NCBI RefSeq assembly: GCF_016722765.1
Contig: NZ_JAEQND010000001.1
Coordinates: 372,001 to 436,000 of the forward strand
From: Ramlibacter alkalitolerans
GTDB taxonomy: Bacteria; Pseudomonadota; Gammaproteobacteria; Burkholderiales; Burkholderiaceae_C
Reading direction: 5' to 3'
Length of the DNA stretch: 64,000 bases
Shown one piece after another: positions 7,986 through 17,391 of the stretch. The position numbers were made by a program, and so were the translations under genes. Position 1 is the stretch's first letter. Each line of letters opens with the position of its first letter. The notes beneath the pieces are model-generated. The model was not told where the DNA came from and searched no databases. It was given only the letters and a program-made list of their open reading frames with translations.

Positions 7986-9380
7986 ATGCTCAAAGTCCTC
8001 TTCCTCGTCCTGATGGCCGGCGGCATCCCCGTCGCCATCGCCATGGCCGGCGCCTCGCTGCTGTTCATCCTGTTCAGCGGCAACCTGCCGGCCTTCGTCG
8101 TGATCCACCGGATGGTGAGCGGCATCGACAGCTTCCCGCTGCTGGCCGTGCCCTTCTTCATCCTGGCCGGCAACCTGATGAACAACGCCGGCATCACCAA
8201 CCGCATCTACAACTTCGCGCTGGCCCTGGTCGGCTGGCTCAAGGGCGGACTGGGGCACGTGAACGTGGTCGGCTCGGTGGTGTTCGCCGGCATGAGCGGT
8301 GCGGCCATCGCCGACGCCGCCGGCCTGGGGACGATCGAGATCAAGGCGATGAAGGACCACGGCTACGGCACCGAGTTCGCCGTCGGCGTCACCGCCGCGT
8401 CGGCGACGCTCGGCCCGATCATCCCGCCCTCGCTGCCGTTCGTGATCTACGGGATGATGGCCAACGTGAGCGTGGGTGCGCTGTTCCTCGCCGGCATCCT
8501 GCCCGGTGCGCTGATGGCGGTGCTGATGATGCTCACGGTGGCCTACTACGCCCACAAGAACAACTGGGGCGCCGACGTGAAGTTCGAATGGCCCCGCGTG
8601 CTCAAGGCGCTCGGCGAACTGGCTGTCGTCATGGGCTGGCCCACCGCGCTGTGGCTGCTGGTGGTCAAGGCTGGCCTGCCGGCGCAGCCGACGGTGCTGA
8701 CCGGCCTGGTGGGGCTGTTCGTGGCCGACAAGCTGTTCCGCTTCCAGGCCGTCCTGCCCATCATGACGCCCGTGCTGCTGATCGGCGGCATGACCACCGG
8801 CATCTTCACGCCCACCGAAGGCGCCATCGCCGCCTGCCTGTGGGCGATGGTGCTGGGCCTGGCCTGGTACCGCACGCTGACCTGGCAGATGTTCGTCAAG
8901 GTCTGCCTGGACACGGTGGAGACGACCTCCACGGTGCTCTTCATCGTCGCCGCGGCCAGCATCTTCGGCTGGATGCTCACGGCCACCGGCGTGACGGCGG
9001 CGATCTCGGCCTGGGTCCTCGGCTTCACGCACGAGGCCTGGGTGTTCCTGCTGCTGGCCAACCTGCTGATGCTGTTCGTCGGCTGCTTCCTGGAGCCGAC
9101 CGCGGCGATCACGATCCTGGTGCCCATCCTGCTGCCGATCTGCCAGCAGCTGGGGATCGACCCCGTGCACTTCGGCCTGGTGATGGTGCTGAACCTGATG
9201 ATCGGGCTGCTGCACCCGCCGATGGGCATGGTGCTGTTCGTGCTTGCCCGCGTGGCGAAGCTCTCGGTGGAGCGCACCACGATCGCGATCCTGCCCTGGC
9301 TGGTGCCCTTGCTGGTCTCGCTGGTGGTCATCACCTACATGCCGAAGACGGTGTTGTGGCTGCCGAAGTTGTTCTATTGA
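7986..9380 (+). CDS. dctM: TRAP transporter large permease DctM
   Basis: A 464-residue integral membrane protein with roughly 12 hydrophobic segments spread evenly over its length and the DctM signatures GMSGAAIADAAGLG, GPIIPPSLPFVIYG, GIFTPTEGAIAACLWA and GLLHPPMGMVLFVLARV. This is the Na+-coupled translocating subunit. It is about 35-40 residues longer than the common 425-residue form, with the extra length in the middle (YAHKNNWGADVKFEW region onward). It starts 13 bp after dctQ and ends 6 bp before a family B palindromic repeat, which separates it from the UxaA-family dehydratase gene. Confidence 0.93.
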   Translation: MLKVLFLVLMAGGIPVAIAMAGASLLFILFSGNLPAFVVIHRMVSGIDSFPLLAVPFFILAGNLMNNAGITNRIYNFALALVGWLKGGLGHVNVVGSVVFAGMSGAAIADAAGLGTIEIKAMKDHGYGTEFAVGVTAASATLGPIIPPSLPFVIYGMMANVSVGALFLAGILPGALMAVLMMLTVAYYAHKNNWGADVKFEWPRVLKALGELAVVMGWPTALWLLVVKAGLPAQPTVLTGLVGLFVADKLFRFQAVLPIMTPVLLIGGMTTGIFTPTEGAIAACLWAMVLGLAWYRTLTWQMFVKVCLDTVETTSTVLFIVAAASIFGWMLTATGVTAAISAWVLGFTHEAWVFLLLANLLMLFVGCFLEPTAAITILVPILLPICQQLGIDPVHFGLVMVLNLMIGLLHPPMGMVLFVLARVAKLSVERTTIAILPWLVPLLVSLVVITYMPKTVLWLPKLFY

Positions 9381-9386
9381 CGCATT

Positions 9387-9453
9387 CGTCATTCCCGCGC
9401 AGGCGGGAATCCAGGGCTTTCGCTTCTGGATCCCCGCCTGCGCGGGGATGACG
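9387..9453. repeat. Family B palindromic repeat, locus 1
   Basis: Two 28-base arms in inverted orientation (9387-9414 and 9426-9453) that match with two differences; the left arm begins CGTCATTCCCGCGCAGGCGG. Each arm is itself partly palindromic (CCCGCGCAGGCGGG). It fills the gap between dctM and the dehydratase gene and could work as an RNA hairpin between the two. Confidence 0.85.
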
Positions 9454-9463
9454 GGGAACGAAC

Positions 9464-10978
9464 ATGACCCCCTTCATCCGCCTCCACCCCCAAGACGACG
9501 TCCTCATCGCCCGCGCGCAGCTCGTGGGCGGGACGACCGTCGAGAACGTCACCGCGCGCGGCCTCATCCCCCCGGGGCACAAGATCGCGACGCGCGCGAT
9601 CGCCGCCGGCGAGCCGGTGCGCCGCTACAACCAGATCATCGGCTTCGCCAGCAAGCCCATCGCCGCCGGCGAACACGTGCACACGCACAACCTCGCGATG
9701 GGCGAGTTCGACCGCGACTACGCCTTCGGCGCCGACGTCAAGCCGGAGCCGGCCCGGCGCGAAGCGACTTTCCTGGGCATCCGGCGCGCCGACGGCCGCG
9801 TGGCCACGCGCAACTACATCGGCATCCTCTCCAGCGTGAACTGCTCGGCCACGGCCGCCCGCGCCATCGCCGACCACTTCTCGCGCCAGACCAACCCGAA
9901 GGCGCTGGAGATGTACCCGAACGTCGACGGCGTCGTCGCGCTCACCCACGGCACCGGCTGCGGCATGGCCAGCGAGGGCCTGGGCATGCAGATCCTGGAG
10001 CGCACCCTGGCCGGCTACGCGACGCACGCCAACTTCGCGGCGGTGATCGTGGTCGGCCTCGGCTGCGAAGCCAACCAGATCAACGCATGGCTGGCGCACA
10101 GCAGCCTGCGCGAAGGCGAGACGCTGCAGGTGTTCAACATCCAGGACACCGGCGGCACCCGCAAGACGGTGGAAAAGGGCATCGCGCTGGTCAAGGACAT
10201 GCTGCCCGCCGCCAACCGCGTGACGCGCGAGCCCTGCAGCGCCGCGCACATCACGATCGGCCTGCAGTGCGGCGGCTCGGACGGCTATTCGGGCATCAGC
10301 GCCAATCCGGCGCTGGGTGCCGCGGTGGACATCCTCGTGGCGCACGGCGGCACGGCCATCCTGTCGGAGACGCCCGAGATCTACGGCGCCGAGCACCTGC
10401 TGACGCGCCGCGCGATGGATCGCGCCGTGGGCGAGAAGCTGGTCGAGCGCATCCGCTGGTGGGAGCACTACACCAGGGTGAACGACGGCGAGATGAACAA
10501 CAACCCGTCGCCGGGCAACAAGGCGGGCGGCCTGACGACGATCCTGGAGAAGTCGCTGGGCGCCGTCGCCAAGGGCGGCACCACCAACCTGCAGGCAGTC
10601 TACGAATACGCGCAGCAGGTCGACGCCCACGGCTTCGTCTACATGGACACGCCCGGCTACGACCCGGTGAGCGCCACCGGGCAGGTGGCCGGCGGCGCCA
10701 ACATGATCTGCTTCACCACCGGCCGCGGCTCGGCCTACGGCTGCGCGCCCTCCCCTTCGCTCAAGCTCGCGACCAACACGGCCCTGTGGCAGCGGCAGGA
10801 GGAGGACATGGACATCAACTGCGGCGAGATCATCGACGGCCAGGCCTCGATCCAGGAGATGGGCGAGCGCATCTTCCGCCTGGTGCTGGCCACCGCATCC
10901 GGCGAGCGCAGCAAGAGCGAGCAGCACGGCTACGGGCAGAACGAGTTCGTGCCGTGGCAGGTCGGGGCGGTGATGTAG
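9464..10978 (+). CDS. UxaA-family sugar-acid dehydratase (altronate/galactarate dehydratase family)
   Basis: A 504-residue full-length UxaA-type protein. An N-terminal SAF-like domain (residues about 10-90) is followed by the large dehydratase domain with RRADGRVATRNYIGI, ALTHGTGCGM, GLGCEANQI, LQCGGSDGYSGISANPALG, NNPSPGNKAGGLTTILEKSLG and GGANMICFTTGRGSAYGC. The conserved Cys/His residues of these segments carry the Fe2+-dependent active site. Family members dehydrate altronate, galactarate or related acids to 2-keto-3-deoxy acids. In this cluster it would supply the dehydration step between the lactonase and the second SDR, so L-fuconate or another 6-deoxyaldonate is a plausible substrate; altronate itself is less likely because no uronate isomerase or KDG kinase is nearby. 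Confidence 0.87.
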   Translation: MTPFIRLHPQDDVLIARAQLVGGTTVENVTARGLIPPGHKIATRAIAAGEPVRRYNQIIGFASKPIAAGEHVHTHNLAMGEFDRDYAFGADVKPEPARREATFLGIRRADGRVATRNYIGILSSVNCSATAARAIADHFSRQTNPKALEMYPNVDGVVALTHGTGCGMASEGLGMQILERTLAGYATHANFAAVIVVGLGCEANQINAWLAHSSLREGETLQVFNIQDTGGTRKTVEKGIALVKDMLPAANRVTREPCSAAHITIGLQCGGSDGYSGISANPALGAAVDILVAHGGTAILSETPEIYGAEHLLTRRAMDRAVGEKLVERIRWWEHYTRVNDGEMNNNPSPGNKAGGLTTILEKSLGAVAKGGTTNLQAVYEYAQQVDAHGFVYMDTPGYDPVSATGQVAGGANMICFTTGRGSAYGCAPSPSLKLATNTALWQRQEEDMDINCGEIIDGQASIQEMGERIFRLVLATASGERSKSEQHGYGQNEFVPWQVGAVM

Positions 10979-11002
10979 GCCGGCGCGGGATCGAAGAATT
11001 TG

Positions 11003-11105
11003 AACGCAGAAGCCGCAAAAGGAACAGCCAAAGCCGCAGAAGGCATCCTTGAAATGGCTGTTTTCTGCGGCTTCTGCGTTGCGAAGCTTTTGCGGCTTCT
11101 GCGTT
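11003..11105. repeat. Family A inverted repeat, locus 1
   Basis: Outer perfect 19-bp arms AACGCAGAAGCCGCAAAAG (11003-11021) and its reverse complement (11087-11105), plus inner 11-bp arms (AAGCCGCAGAA at 11031-11041 and TTCTGCGGCTT at 11063-11073). The element occupies most of the 168-bp gap between the dehydratase and the Ldh2-family gene. Related elements lie near 41.1 kb and 48.0 kb. Confidence 0.85.
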
Positions 11106-11147
11106 GAACTGCTCGAACTACAACGAACACTCGAACAAGGGACCCCC

Positions 11148-12209
11148 ATGACAAGGAAGTTCTCCGCCGCGCAACTGCGCGCCACCGTCGGCACGGTGCT
11201 GGCGAAGGCCGGCAGCTCCCCCGAGGAAAGCCGCACCGTCGCCGACAACCTGGTGCTCGCCAACCTGAGCGGCCACGACTCGCACGGGGTCGGCATGCTG
11301 CCCCGCTATGTCGAAGCGGTGCTGGAGGGCGGGCTCAAGCCCAACGCCTCGATCGAGATCAAGTTCGACGGCGGTTGCCTGCTGGCGCTCGATGGCCAGC
11401 GCGGCTACGGCCAGGTCGTCGGCGAGCAGGCGATGGCGCTGGCGATGACGCGCGCCCAGGAAGCGGGCAGCTGCGTGATGGCGCTGGCCCATGCGCACCA
11501 CCTGGGACGCATCGGCCATTTCGCCGAGATGGCGGTGGAACGCGGCCTGGTCTCCATCCACTTCGTCAACGTGCAGTCGCGCCCGGTGGTCGCGCCCTGG
11601 GGCGGTGGCGACGGCCGCTACGGCACCAATCCGTTCTGCGTCGGCATTCCGCTGCCGGGGCAGCCGCCCTTCCTGCTGGACTTCGCGACCAGCCGCGTCG
11701 CGCAGGGCAAGATGCGCGTCGCGCACAACGAGGGGCGCCAGGTCGAGGCGGGCTACCTGATCGACGAGAAGGGCCAGCCGACGACGAACCCCGGCGTCGT
11801 GGTCGTTCCGCAGCCGGGCGGCATGTTCGGCGCCCTGCTCGCCTTCGGCGAGCACAAGGGCTATGGCATGGCCGTCGCGTGCGAGCTGCTCGGCGGCGCC
11901 TTGACCGGCAGCGGCACCTGGCATCGCCCGGCGGACAACCAGCGCGCCGTGATCAACGGCATGTTCACCATCCTGGTGGACCCGCGCAAGCTGGGCACGC
12001 AGGAAGCGTTCGCGCGCGAGGCGCAGGCCTTCGTGGACTGGGTGAAGCAGAGCCCGCCGGGGGCGGACTCCTCGGAGGGCGTGCTGCTGGCCGGCGAGCC
12101 GGAACGCAAGGCCCGGCGCCAGCGCGAAGTGGAGGGCATCGCGCTGGACGACCAGACCTGGGCCGAGATCGTCGCCGCGGGCGCCAAGGTCGGCGCCACG
12201 GTCAGCTGA
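11148..12209 (+). CDS. Ldh2 family malate/L-lactate/L-sulfolactate-type dehydrogenase
   Basis: A 353-residue NAD(P)-dependent oxidoreductase of the Ldh2 (type 2 malate/lactate dehydrogenase) family. Signatures are HDSHGVGMLPRY near residue 42, GYGQVVGEQAM, the His-rich AHAHHLGRIGHFAEMAVERG, APWGGGDGRYGTNPFCVGIP and GEHKGYGMAVACELLGGALTG. The chosen ATG follows a GGGACCC context and gives the usual length. Family members act on lactate, malate, sulfolactate, diketogulonate and similar 2-hydroxy/2-keto acids. As the last gene of the sugar-acid cluster it may oxidise the lactate released by the FAH-family hydrolase to pyruvate. The long repeat upstream means it might have its own promoter. Confidence 0.87.
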   Translation: MTRKFSAAQLRATVGTVLAKAGSSPEESRTVADNLVLANLSGHDSHGVGMLPRYVEAVLEGGLKPNASIEIKFDGGCLLALDGQRGYGQVVGEQAMALAMTRAQEAGSCVMALAHAHHLGRIGHFAEMAVERGLVSIHFVNVQSRPVVAPWGGGDGRYGTNPFCVGIPLPGQPPFLLDFATSRVAQGKMRVAHNEGRQVEAGYLIDEKGQPTTNPGVVVVPQPGGMFGALLAFGEHKGYGMAVACELLGGALTGSGTWHRPADNQRAVINGMFTILVDPRKLGTQEAFAREAQAFVDWVKQSPPGADSSEGVLLAGEPERKARRQREVEGIALDDQTWAEIVAAGAKVGATVS

Positions 12210-12212
12210 CTG

Positions 12213-12228
12213 CGGGCTACAGAGCCCG
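12213..12228. terminator. Hairpin after the Ldh2-family gene
   Basis: Six-bp stem CGGGCT / AGCCCG with loop ACAG, starting 4 bp after the stop codon and just before the convergent small secreted-protein gene. No T run follows, so it is a weak terminator candidate. Confidence 0.4.
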
Positions 12229-12236
12229 AGTCGGCC

Positions 12237-12608
12237 TTACGGCTTCAGATTCAGCCAGCGCTGGAAGTCGGCGCGGCGCTCGACGCCCGCCGGCACGTTG
12301 GTCCAGTAGTTCGTGATGACGGTCTGGCTGCCGCTGACGCCGCCGGCGGCCGGGCCGCCCAGCACGGTGGTCTGGCTGGACTGCACCTGCGCCGAGCCCG
12401 GCAGGACGCGATTGGCCGGGACGGTGGTCACGGCCACGCTGGACGAGGGCAGCACGGTCACGCTGCTGCTCGGGGCGCCTTGGCCGACGATCATGCCGGT
12501 GCCGGAGCTCACGCTGCTGCCGGACGACGACGAGACGGCGCCGCCTTCGGCAAAGGCGGACACGCAGGCGAAGGCGGCGAAGGCGACGACCAGGGATTGC
12601 TTGTTCAT
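12237..12608 (-). CDS. Small secreted Ser/Val-rich protein of unknown function
   Basis: A 123-residue protein with a typical Sec signal (MNKQSLVVAFAAFACVSAFA, cleavage after AFA). The mature part is low in charge and rich in Ser, Val, Gly and Thr (AVSSSSGSSVSSGTG, then SSSVTVLPSSSVAVTTVP) and ends in a more structured tail with NYWTNVPAGVERRADFQRWL. I do not recognise a characterised family. A purine-rich ribosome site (AAGGAG) precedes the ATG. The composition suggests an exported protein with a flexible linker or one that assembles on the surface; the conserved-looking tail could be an anchor. Nothing around it links it to a pathway. Confidence 0.7.
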   Translation of the reverse strand: MNKQSLVVAFAAFACVSAFAEGGAVSSSSGSSVSSGTGMIVGQGAPSSSVTVLPSSSVAVTTVPANRVLPGSAQVQSSQTTVLGGPAAGGVSGSQTVITNYWTNVPAGVERRADFQRWLNLKP

Positions 12609-12763
12609 CAGAGACTCCTTGAACGGTTACGCGAAGAGGTGTGCGAGCTATTGGATGGCGCAGCCGCCGGCCGGCTCGCCAGAGCACACCGACGCTCCAT
12701 GTCGGCCTCGCACCGACGTCACCGACGGCGCGTGGGAAGTCCCTTTCGCCCGCTGGGCTTGCG

Positions 12764-13444
12764 CTATTGCACAGGCACCAGTGGCAAGGCGCGCACCACG
12801 CCGTCGGCGACGGGGAAGATGCGGTCACCGGAGCGCGGCTCGATGCGGTGCATGCCGGTGAAAGCGCCGAACGCCGGGAGGATGCCCACCGCGTTCCCAG
12901 GCACGGTCTCGTCGCCGAGCCAGAAGCACGGCAGCCGCAGGCGCTCGAAGGCGCGGCCGCTCAAGCTGATGCAGGGATGCCAGTGGCCGGCCAGCACGTA
13001 CGCCCCGCCGACCGGGCGCGGATGGTGGCACAGGGCGAAGTGCCCCAGCCGCAGCGGCTCGTCGACCACCTCGAAGCCCAGGCTGGCGGGCGGATCGCCG
13101 GCGCGGTCGTCGTGGTTGCCGCGCACCAGCGTCACGGCCAGGCCGCCCTGGCGTTCGCGCCAGGCGTGCAGGACGTCGAGCGTGCCGGTGGCGTGAGAGC
13201 GCGCGGAATGCAGGAAGTCGCCGAGGAACACGAGGCGCCGGGCCTGCGTCTCGGCGAGGGCGGCGTCCAGCCGGGCGACGTTGTCACTCGTGGTGCCGCG
13301 CGGCACGGGCACGCCCAGGCGCCGGAAGCTCACGGCCTTGCCGAAGTGGGCGTCGGCCACCAGCAGCGTGGCGTGCGCGGGGAGGAACAGGGCGCCGCTC
13401 GGATGCAGCAGCGCATCCTCGCCGGCGAGGCGGATCTTCAACAC
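12764..13444 (-). CDS. pdeM: Calcineurin-like phosphoesterase, PdeM-like (ligase-associated DNA-damage endonuclease)
   Basis: A 226-residue metallophosphoesterase with all blocks of the fold: LLVADAHFGKA (residues about 24-34), VFLGDFLHSARS, VTLVRGNHDD, LCHHPRP and LAGHWHPCISL, supplying the Asp, His and Asn ligands of two metals. The end-to-end pattern and length match the ligase-associated PdeM group. The frame is open back to 13513, but codons before 13444 lie in a family C repeat; the GTG at 13444 (then LKIRLAGEDALL) restores the family start. PdeM usually sits with an ATP-dependent DNA ligase, an exonuclease and a helicase; none is visible here, so this copy is separated from its usual partners within the window. 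Confidence 0.83.
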   Translation of the reverse strand: MLKIRLAGEDALLHPSGALFLPAHATLLVADAHFGKAVSFRRLGVPVPRGTTSDNVARLDAALAETQARRLVFLGDFLHSARSHATGTLDVLHAWRERQGGLAVTLVRGNHDDRAGDPPASLGFEVVDEPLRLGHFALCHHPRPVGGAYVLAGHWHPCISLSGRAFERLRLPCFWLGDETVPGNAVGILPAFGAFTGMHRIEPRSGDRIFPVADGVVRALPLVPVQ

Positions 13445-13461
13445 GGGAATCGGGTGGTCTT

Positions 13462-13553
13462 CGTAGGCTGCCGGTGGACCGCGCAGCGCATGAACCCCAG
13501 CGCTGGCGCGCATCGCTGGGGTTCGCGGCCTGCGGCGCTCACCACCAGCCTAC
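13462..13553. repeat. Family C repeat, locus 2 (inverted pair)
   Basis: A right unit (13514-13553) starting CGCTGGGGTTCGCGG and ending CACCAGCCTAC, and a diverged opposite-strand unit (13462-13502) beginning CGTAGGCTG and ending GAACCCCAGCG. The pair lies between the divergently placed ends: pdeM start on one side and slmA stop on the other. Confidence 0.75.
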
Positions 13554-13570
13554 ACGAGGCGAACGGCGCG

Positions 13571-14212
13571 TCAGAGCATCCGCGCGAGCGATGCCTCCAG
13601 GTGCTCCGACGGCGCCCGCTTGAACCCCGAGCGCGCGAAGCGCTGCAGCCGGCCCACGATGAAGGCCGTGAGCACCGACGCGCGCACCGCCGCATCGACC
13701 GTGGGCGTGGCCGCCTCGCCGGTGCTGCGAAGGCACTGCTTCAAGGAGGCTTCCACCTTGTCGAAGAACTGGTTCATGCGCTGCTGCAGGCGCTCGTTCT
13801 CGAACACCAGCGCGTCGCCCACCATCACGCGGGTCATGCCCGGGTTCTTCTCGGCGAACTGGATCAGCATGCCGACGATGCGGCCGGCCTGCGCGGAGCC
13901 CGCGGGCTCGCGCTCGGTGATCTGGTTGATCAGCGTGAACACGCTCTGCTCGATGAACTCGATCAGGCCCTCGAACATCTGCGCCTTGCTGGCGAAATGG
14001 CGGTACAGGGCCGCTTCGCTCACCTCCAGCCGCGCCGCCAGCGCCGCGGTGGTGATGCGCTCCGCCCCCGGCTGCTCCAGCATCGTCGCCAGCGCCTGCA
14101 GGATCTGCACCCGCCGCTCGCCCGGCTTGGGGCGCTTGCGCACCACGGCCGGTGCCACGGCGGCTTCGGCGCCGGGGGTGGGTTCGGGGGAGTCGAGCTC
14201 GGCGTGGGACAT
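13571..14212 (-). CDS. slmA: Nucleoid occlusion factor SlmA
   Basis: A 213-residue TetR-fold DNA-binding protein. After a 25-residue Pro/Ala-rich leader the HTH region reads KPGERRVQILQALATML, ITTAALAARLEVSEAALYRH and FASKAQMFEGLIEFIE, and the C-terminal half contains RVMVGDALVFENERLQQRMNQF, all characteristic of SlmA. SlmA binds specific chromosomal sites and blocks FtsZ ring assembly over the nucleoid. The gene lies upstream of a two-component system and argB on the same strand, a neighbourhood commonly kept in Burkholderiales, which strengthens the assignment. Confidence 0.88.
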   Translation of the reverse strand: MSHAELDSPEPTPGAEAAVAPAVVRKRPKPGERRVQILQALATMLEQPGAERITTAALAARLEVSEAALYRHFASKAQMFEGLIEFIEQSVFTLINQITEREPAGSAQAGRIVGMLIQFAEKNPGMTRVMVGDALVFENERLQQRMNQFFDKVEASLKQCLRSTGEAATPTVDAAVRASVLTAFIVGRLQRFARSGFKRAPSEHLEASLARML

Positions 14213-14313
14213 AAGGGCGGAAGGTCAGCGGTTCGAATCATTCTCGCATACCCAACCGTGGCTTTTAGCCAACCCAACCACCGGAAGCGACGGCGCAGGC
14301 GCCGAGTAGGTGC

Positions 14314-15741
14314 TTACCCCGGGAGCGGAAGTGTGACTTTCAAGCCACTCCCGCCGGCGCCAGACGACAGTTGGAGGTGGCTATGGTGCACCCGGGCGAT
14401 CTCCTCCGCGATCGCCAGGCCCAGCCCGTTGCCCTCTCCCTGCGTACCCTGGACGCGGTAGAAGCGCTCCAGGATGCGCGGACGCTCCGCGGCCGAGACG
14501 CCGGGGCCGTCGTCCTCGACTTCCAGGAAGGGCTCGGTGCCGCGCTGGCCGCAGCGGATCGTGACGCAGCCGCCTTCGTGGCTGTACTTCACCGCGTTAT
14601 CGACCAGGTTGGCCAGCAGCTCGCGCAGCAGCCAGTCGTGGCCCATGACGTGCACCGGCTCGGCGTCGAGCCCGAGGTCCATGCCGCGCGCGGTGGCCGC
14701 ATCGAGCTGCTGCTCCAGCGTGTCCTCGCACAGGGCCTTGAGATCCACCCGCTGCTGCGGCTGCGAGTGCATGCCCCGCGCGTCGGCCCGCGACAGCGCC
14801 AGCAGCTGGTTGGCCAGCTGCGAGGTGCGGCGGGTCGCGTTGCGCAGCTTGTAGACCTGCTCGGTAGGCAGGGCCAGCGTGCATTCCTGCGGGCTCGCGC
14901 CGGCGGCCTGCGCCCAGGCCTCCACCTGCGCCTGCAGGCCGGCCAGCGGCGTGCGCAGCTGGTGGGCCGCATCCGCGACGAAGCGGCGCTGGCCGTCGGC
15001 CTGCGCGTTGACGAGCCCGAACAGCCGATTGAGCGAATCCACCAGCGGGCGCACTTCTTCGGGCGAAGCGGATTCGTCGATCGCGCTCAGGTCGCGCGGC
15101 GAGCGGCGCTCCACCGCCTCCTTGAGCGCGCGCAGCGGTCGCAGGGCGCGCTCCACCGCCCAGCCCACCGCGAAGGCGGCGGCCGCGATCAGCACCAGGT
15201 TGGGCAGCAGCACCTTGAACAGGATGGAGCGCGCCCATTGCTGGCGCGGATCGGTGCCGTCGCCCACCGCCACCACCACCTCGCCGAAGATGGTCTGCTG
15301 GCGCTGGCGCACGATGCGCCAGGTGGCCCCGCTGTGCTCCTCGCTGTGGAACTGCGGTTCGGCGTCGGCCGGCGGCAGTTCGTCGTTGAGCCAGGCGTCG
15401 CCCTGCAGCACGTTGCCGTCGATGTCGGTCACCGCATAGGCCGCCGCCGAGGGACCGTCCTTCAGGAACTCCTGCACCGGCGGCGCCAGCATCAGCAGCG
15501 GCCGGCCGCCGGCGTCGCCGACGATGGAGTCCGCCACCAGCGGCACCAGGGCCTGCAGGCGGTGGTCCTGCTGCAGGGCGGCGTTGCCGGCGGAGCGGTA
15601 CTCGAACCAGGCGTTCAGCGCCGCCAGCAGCACCAGCGGCACGATCAGCATCACCAGCAGCCGGCGCTGCAGGCCCGAGGTGACACCCAGGACCGTGCTG
15701 GCGCGCAGCCGGCGGCCGGCCTCGGGGACGAAGTACTGCAT
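14314..15741 (-). CDS. Sensor histidine kinase, TctE/QseC-like
   Basis: A 475-residue membrane sensor kinase. A cytoplasmic N terminus is followed by TM1 (LLVMLIVPLVLLAALNAWF), a periplasmic domain of about 130 residues of the two-component-sensor N-terminal (2CSK_N) type, TM2 (ILFKVLLPNLVLIAAAAFAV), a HAMP-like linker, the dimerisation/phosphoacceptor block AAHQLRTPLAGL, and an ATPase domain with N box NLVDNAVKYS, DDGPGV and GNGLGLAIAEEIA. The start overlaps the response regulator stop by 4 bp or less (ATGA), so the two are coupled. TctDE pairs control tricarboxylate uptake; an orphan Bug receptor lies 12 kb away, but any link is speculative. Confidence 0.9.
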   Translation of the reverse strand: MQYFVPEAGRRLRASTVLGVTSGLQRRLLVMLIVPLVLLAALNAWFEYRSAGNAALQQDHRLQALVPLVADSIVGDAGGRPLLMLAPPVQEFLKDGPSAAAYAVTDIDGNVLQGDAWLNDELPPADAEPQFHSEEHSGATWRIVRQRQQTIFGEVVVAVGDGTDPRQQWARSILFKVLLPNLVLIAAAAFAVGWAVERALRPLRALKEAVERRSPRDLSAIDESASPEEVRPLVDSLNRLFGLVNAQADGQRRFVADAAHQLRTPLAGLQAQVEAWAQAAGASPQECTLALPTEQVYKLRNATRRTSQLANQLLALSRADARGMHSQPQQRVDLKALCEDTLEQQLDAATARGMDLGLDAEPVHVMGHDWLLRELLANLVDNAVKYSHEGGCVTIRCGQRGTEPFLEVEDDGPGVSAAERPRILERFYRVQGTQGEGNGLGLAIAEEIARVHHSHLQLSSGAGGSGLKVTLPLPG

Positions 15742-16442
15742 CAGCCGGCGTCCGCGGGACGCAGTTCCAGCCGGTAGCCGAAGCCGCGGATCGAGCGCAG
15801 CGCCACGCCATAGGGCTCGAGCTTGGAGCGCAGGCGCGAGATGTAGACCTCCACCGCGTTGGGCGTGATCTCCTTGTCCCAGCCGGTCAGGGCCTGCAGC
15901 AGCTTTTCCTTGCTGGCGGGCTTGGGCGCGTTGATCAGGAGGTACTCCATGACCGTCCACTCGCGCGGGCCGAGCTCGATCGGGATCGCCTGGCCATTGC
16001 GCTGGGCGCTGGCGCGCCGGTTGGCCGTATCGAGCTCGATCGGGCCGAAGGTGAGCACGGCCGACGTCGCCGCCTGCGAGCGCCGCAGCAGGGCGCGCAG
16101 GCGCGCCAGCAGTTCCGGCAGCTCGAAGGGCTTGATCATGTAGTCGTCGGCGCCCAGGTCCAGGCCCTGCACGCGGTCGTGCAGCGCATCGCGCGCGGTG
16201 AGGATCAGCACCGGCGTGTGCTGGCTCGCCATCTCGGGGCGGCGCAGGCGGCGCGTGAGCTCCAGGCCGTCCATGTTGGGCAGGCCGATGTCGATGATGG
16301 CCGCGTCGAACAACTCGGTGCGCAGCACTTCCTCGGCGCGCTCGCCGCTGCCGACCCAGTCGACCGCGTAACCGGCATTGGCCAGCCCCAGCTTGATGCC
16401 GCTGGCCACCATCACATCGTCTTCGACGAGGAGCAATCGCAT
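15741..16442 (-). CDS. OmpR-family response regulator, TctD/QseB-like
   Basis: A 233-residue two-domain regulator. The receiver has the acidic pocket D8/D9, phosphoacceptor D51 (IIDIGLPNMDGLEL), T82 and K104. The C-terminal winged-helix DNA-binding domain starts near residue 130 (ELDTANRRA) and includes LGPREWTVMEYLL, AVEVYISRLRSKLE and IRGFGYRLE. It is the first gene of the pair and its stop overlaps the kinase start. argB ends 7 bp upstream of its start on the same strand, so regulator and kinase may be co-transcribed from the argB promoter. Confidence 0.92.
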   Translation of the reverse strand: MRLLLVEDDVMVASGIKLGLANAGYAVDWVGSGERAEEVLRTELFDAAIIDIGLPNMDGLELTRRLRRPEMASQHTPVLILTARDALHDRVQGLDLGADDYMIKPFELPELLARLRALLRRSQAATSAVLTFGPIELDTANRRASAQRNGQAIPIELGPREWTVMEYLLINAPKPASKEKLLQALTGWDKEITPNAVEVYISRLRSKLEPYGVALRSIRGFGYRLELRPADAG

Positions 16443-16449
16443 GGGTTCT

Positions 16450-17391
<942 letters not shown>

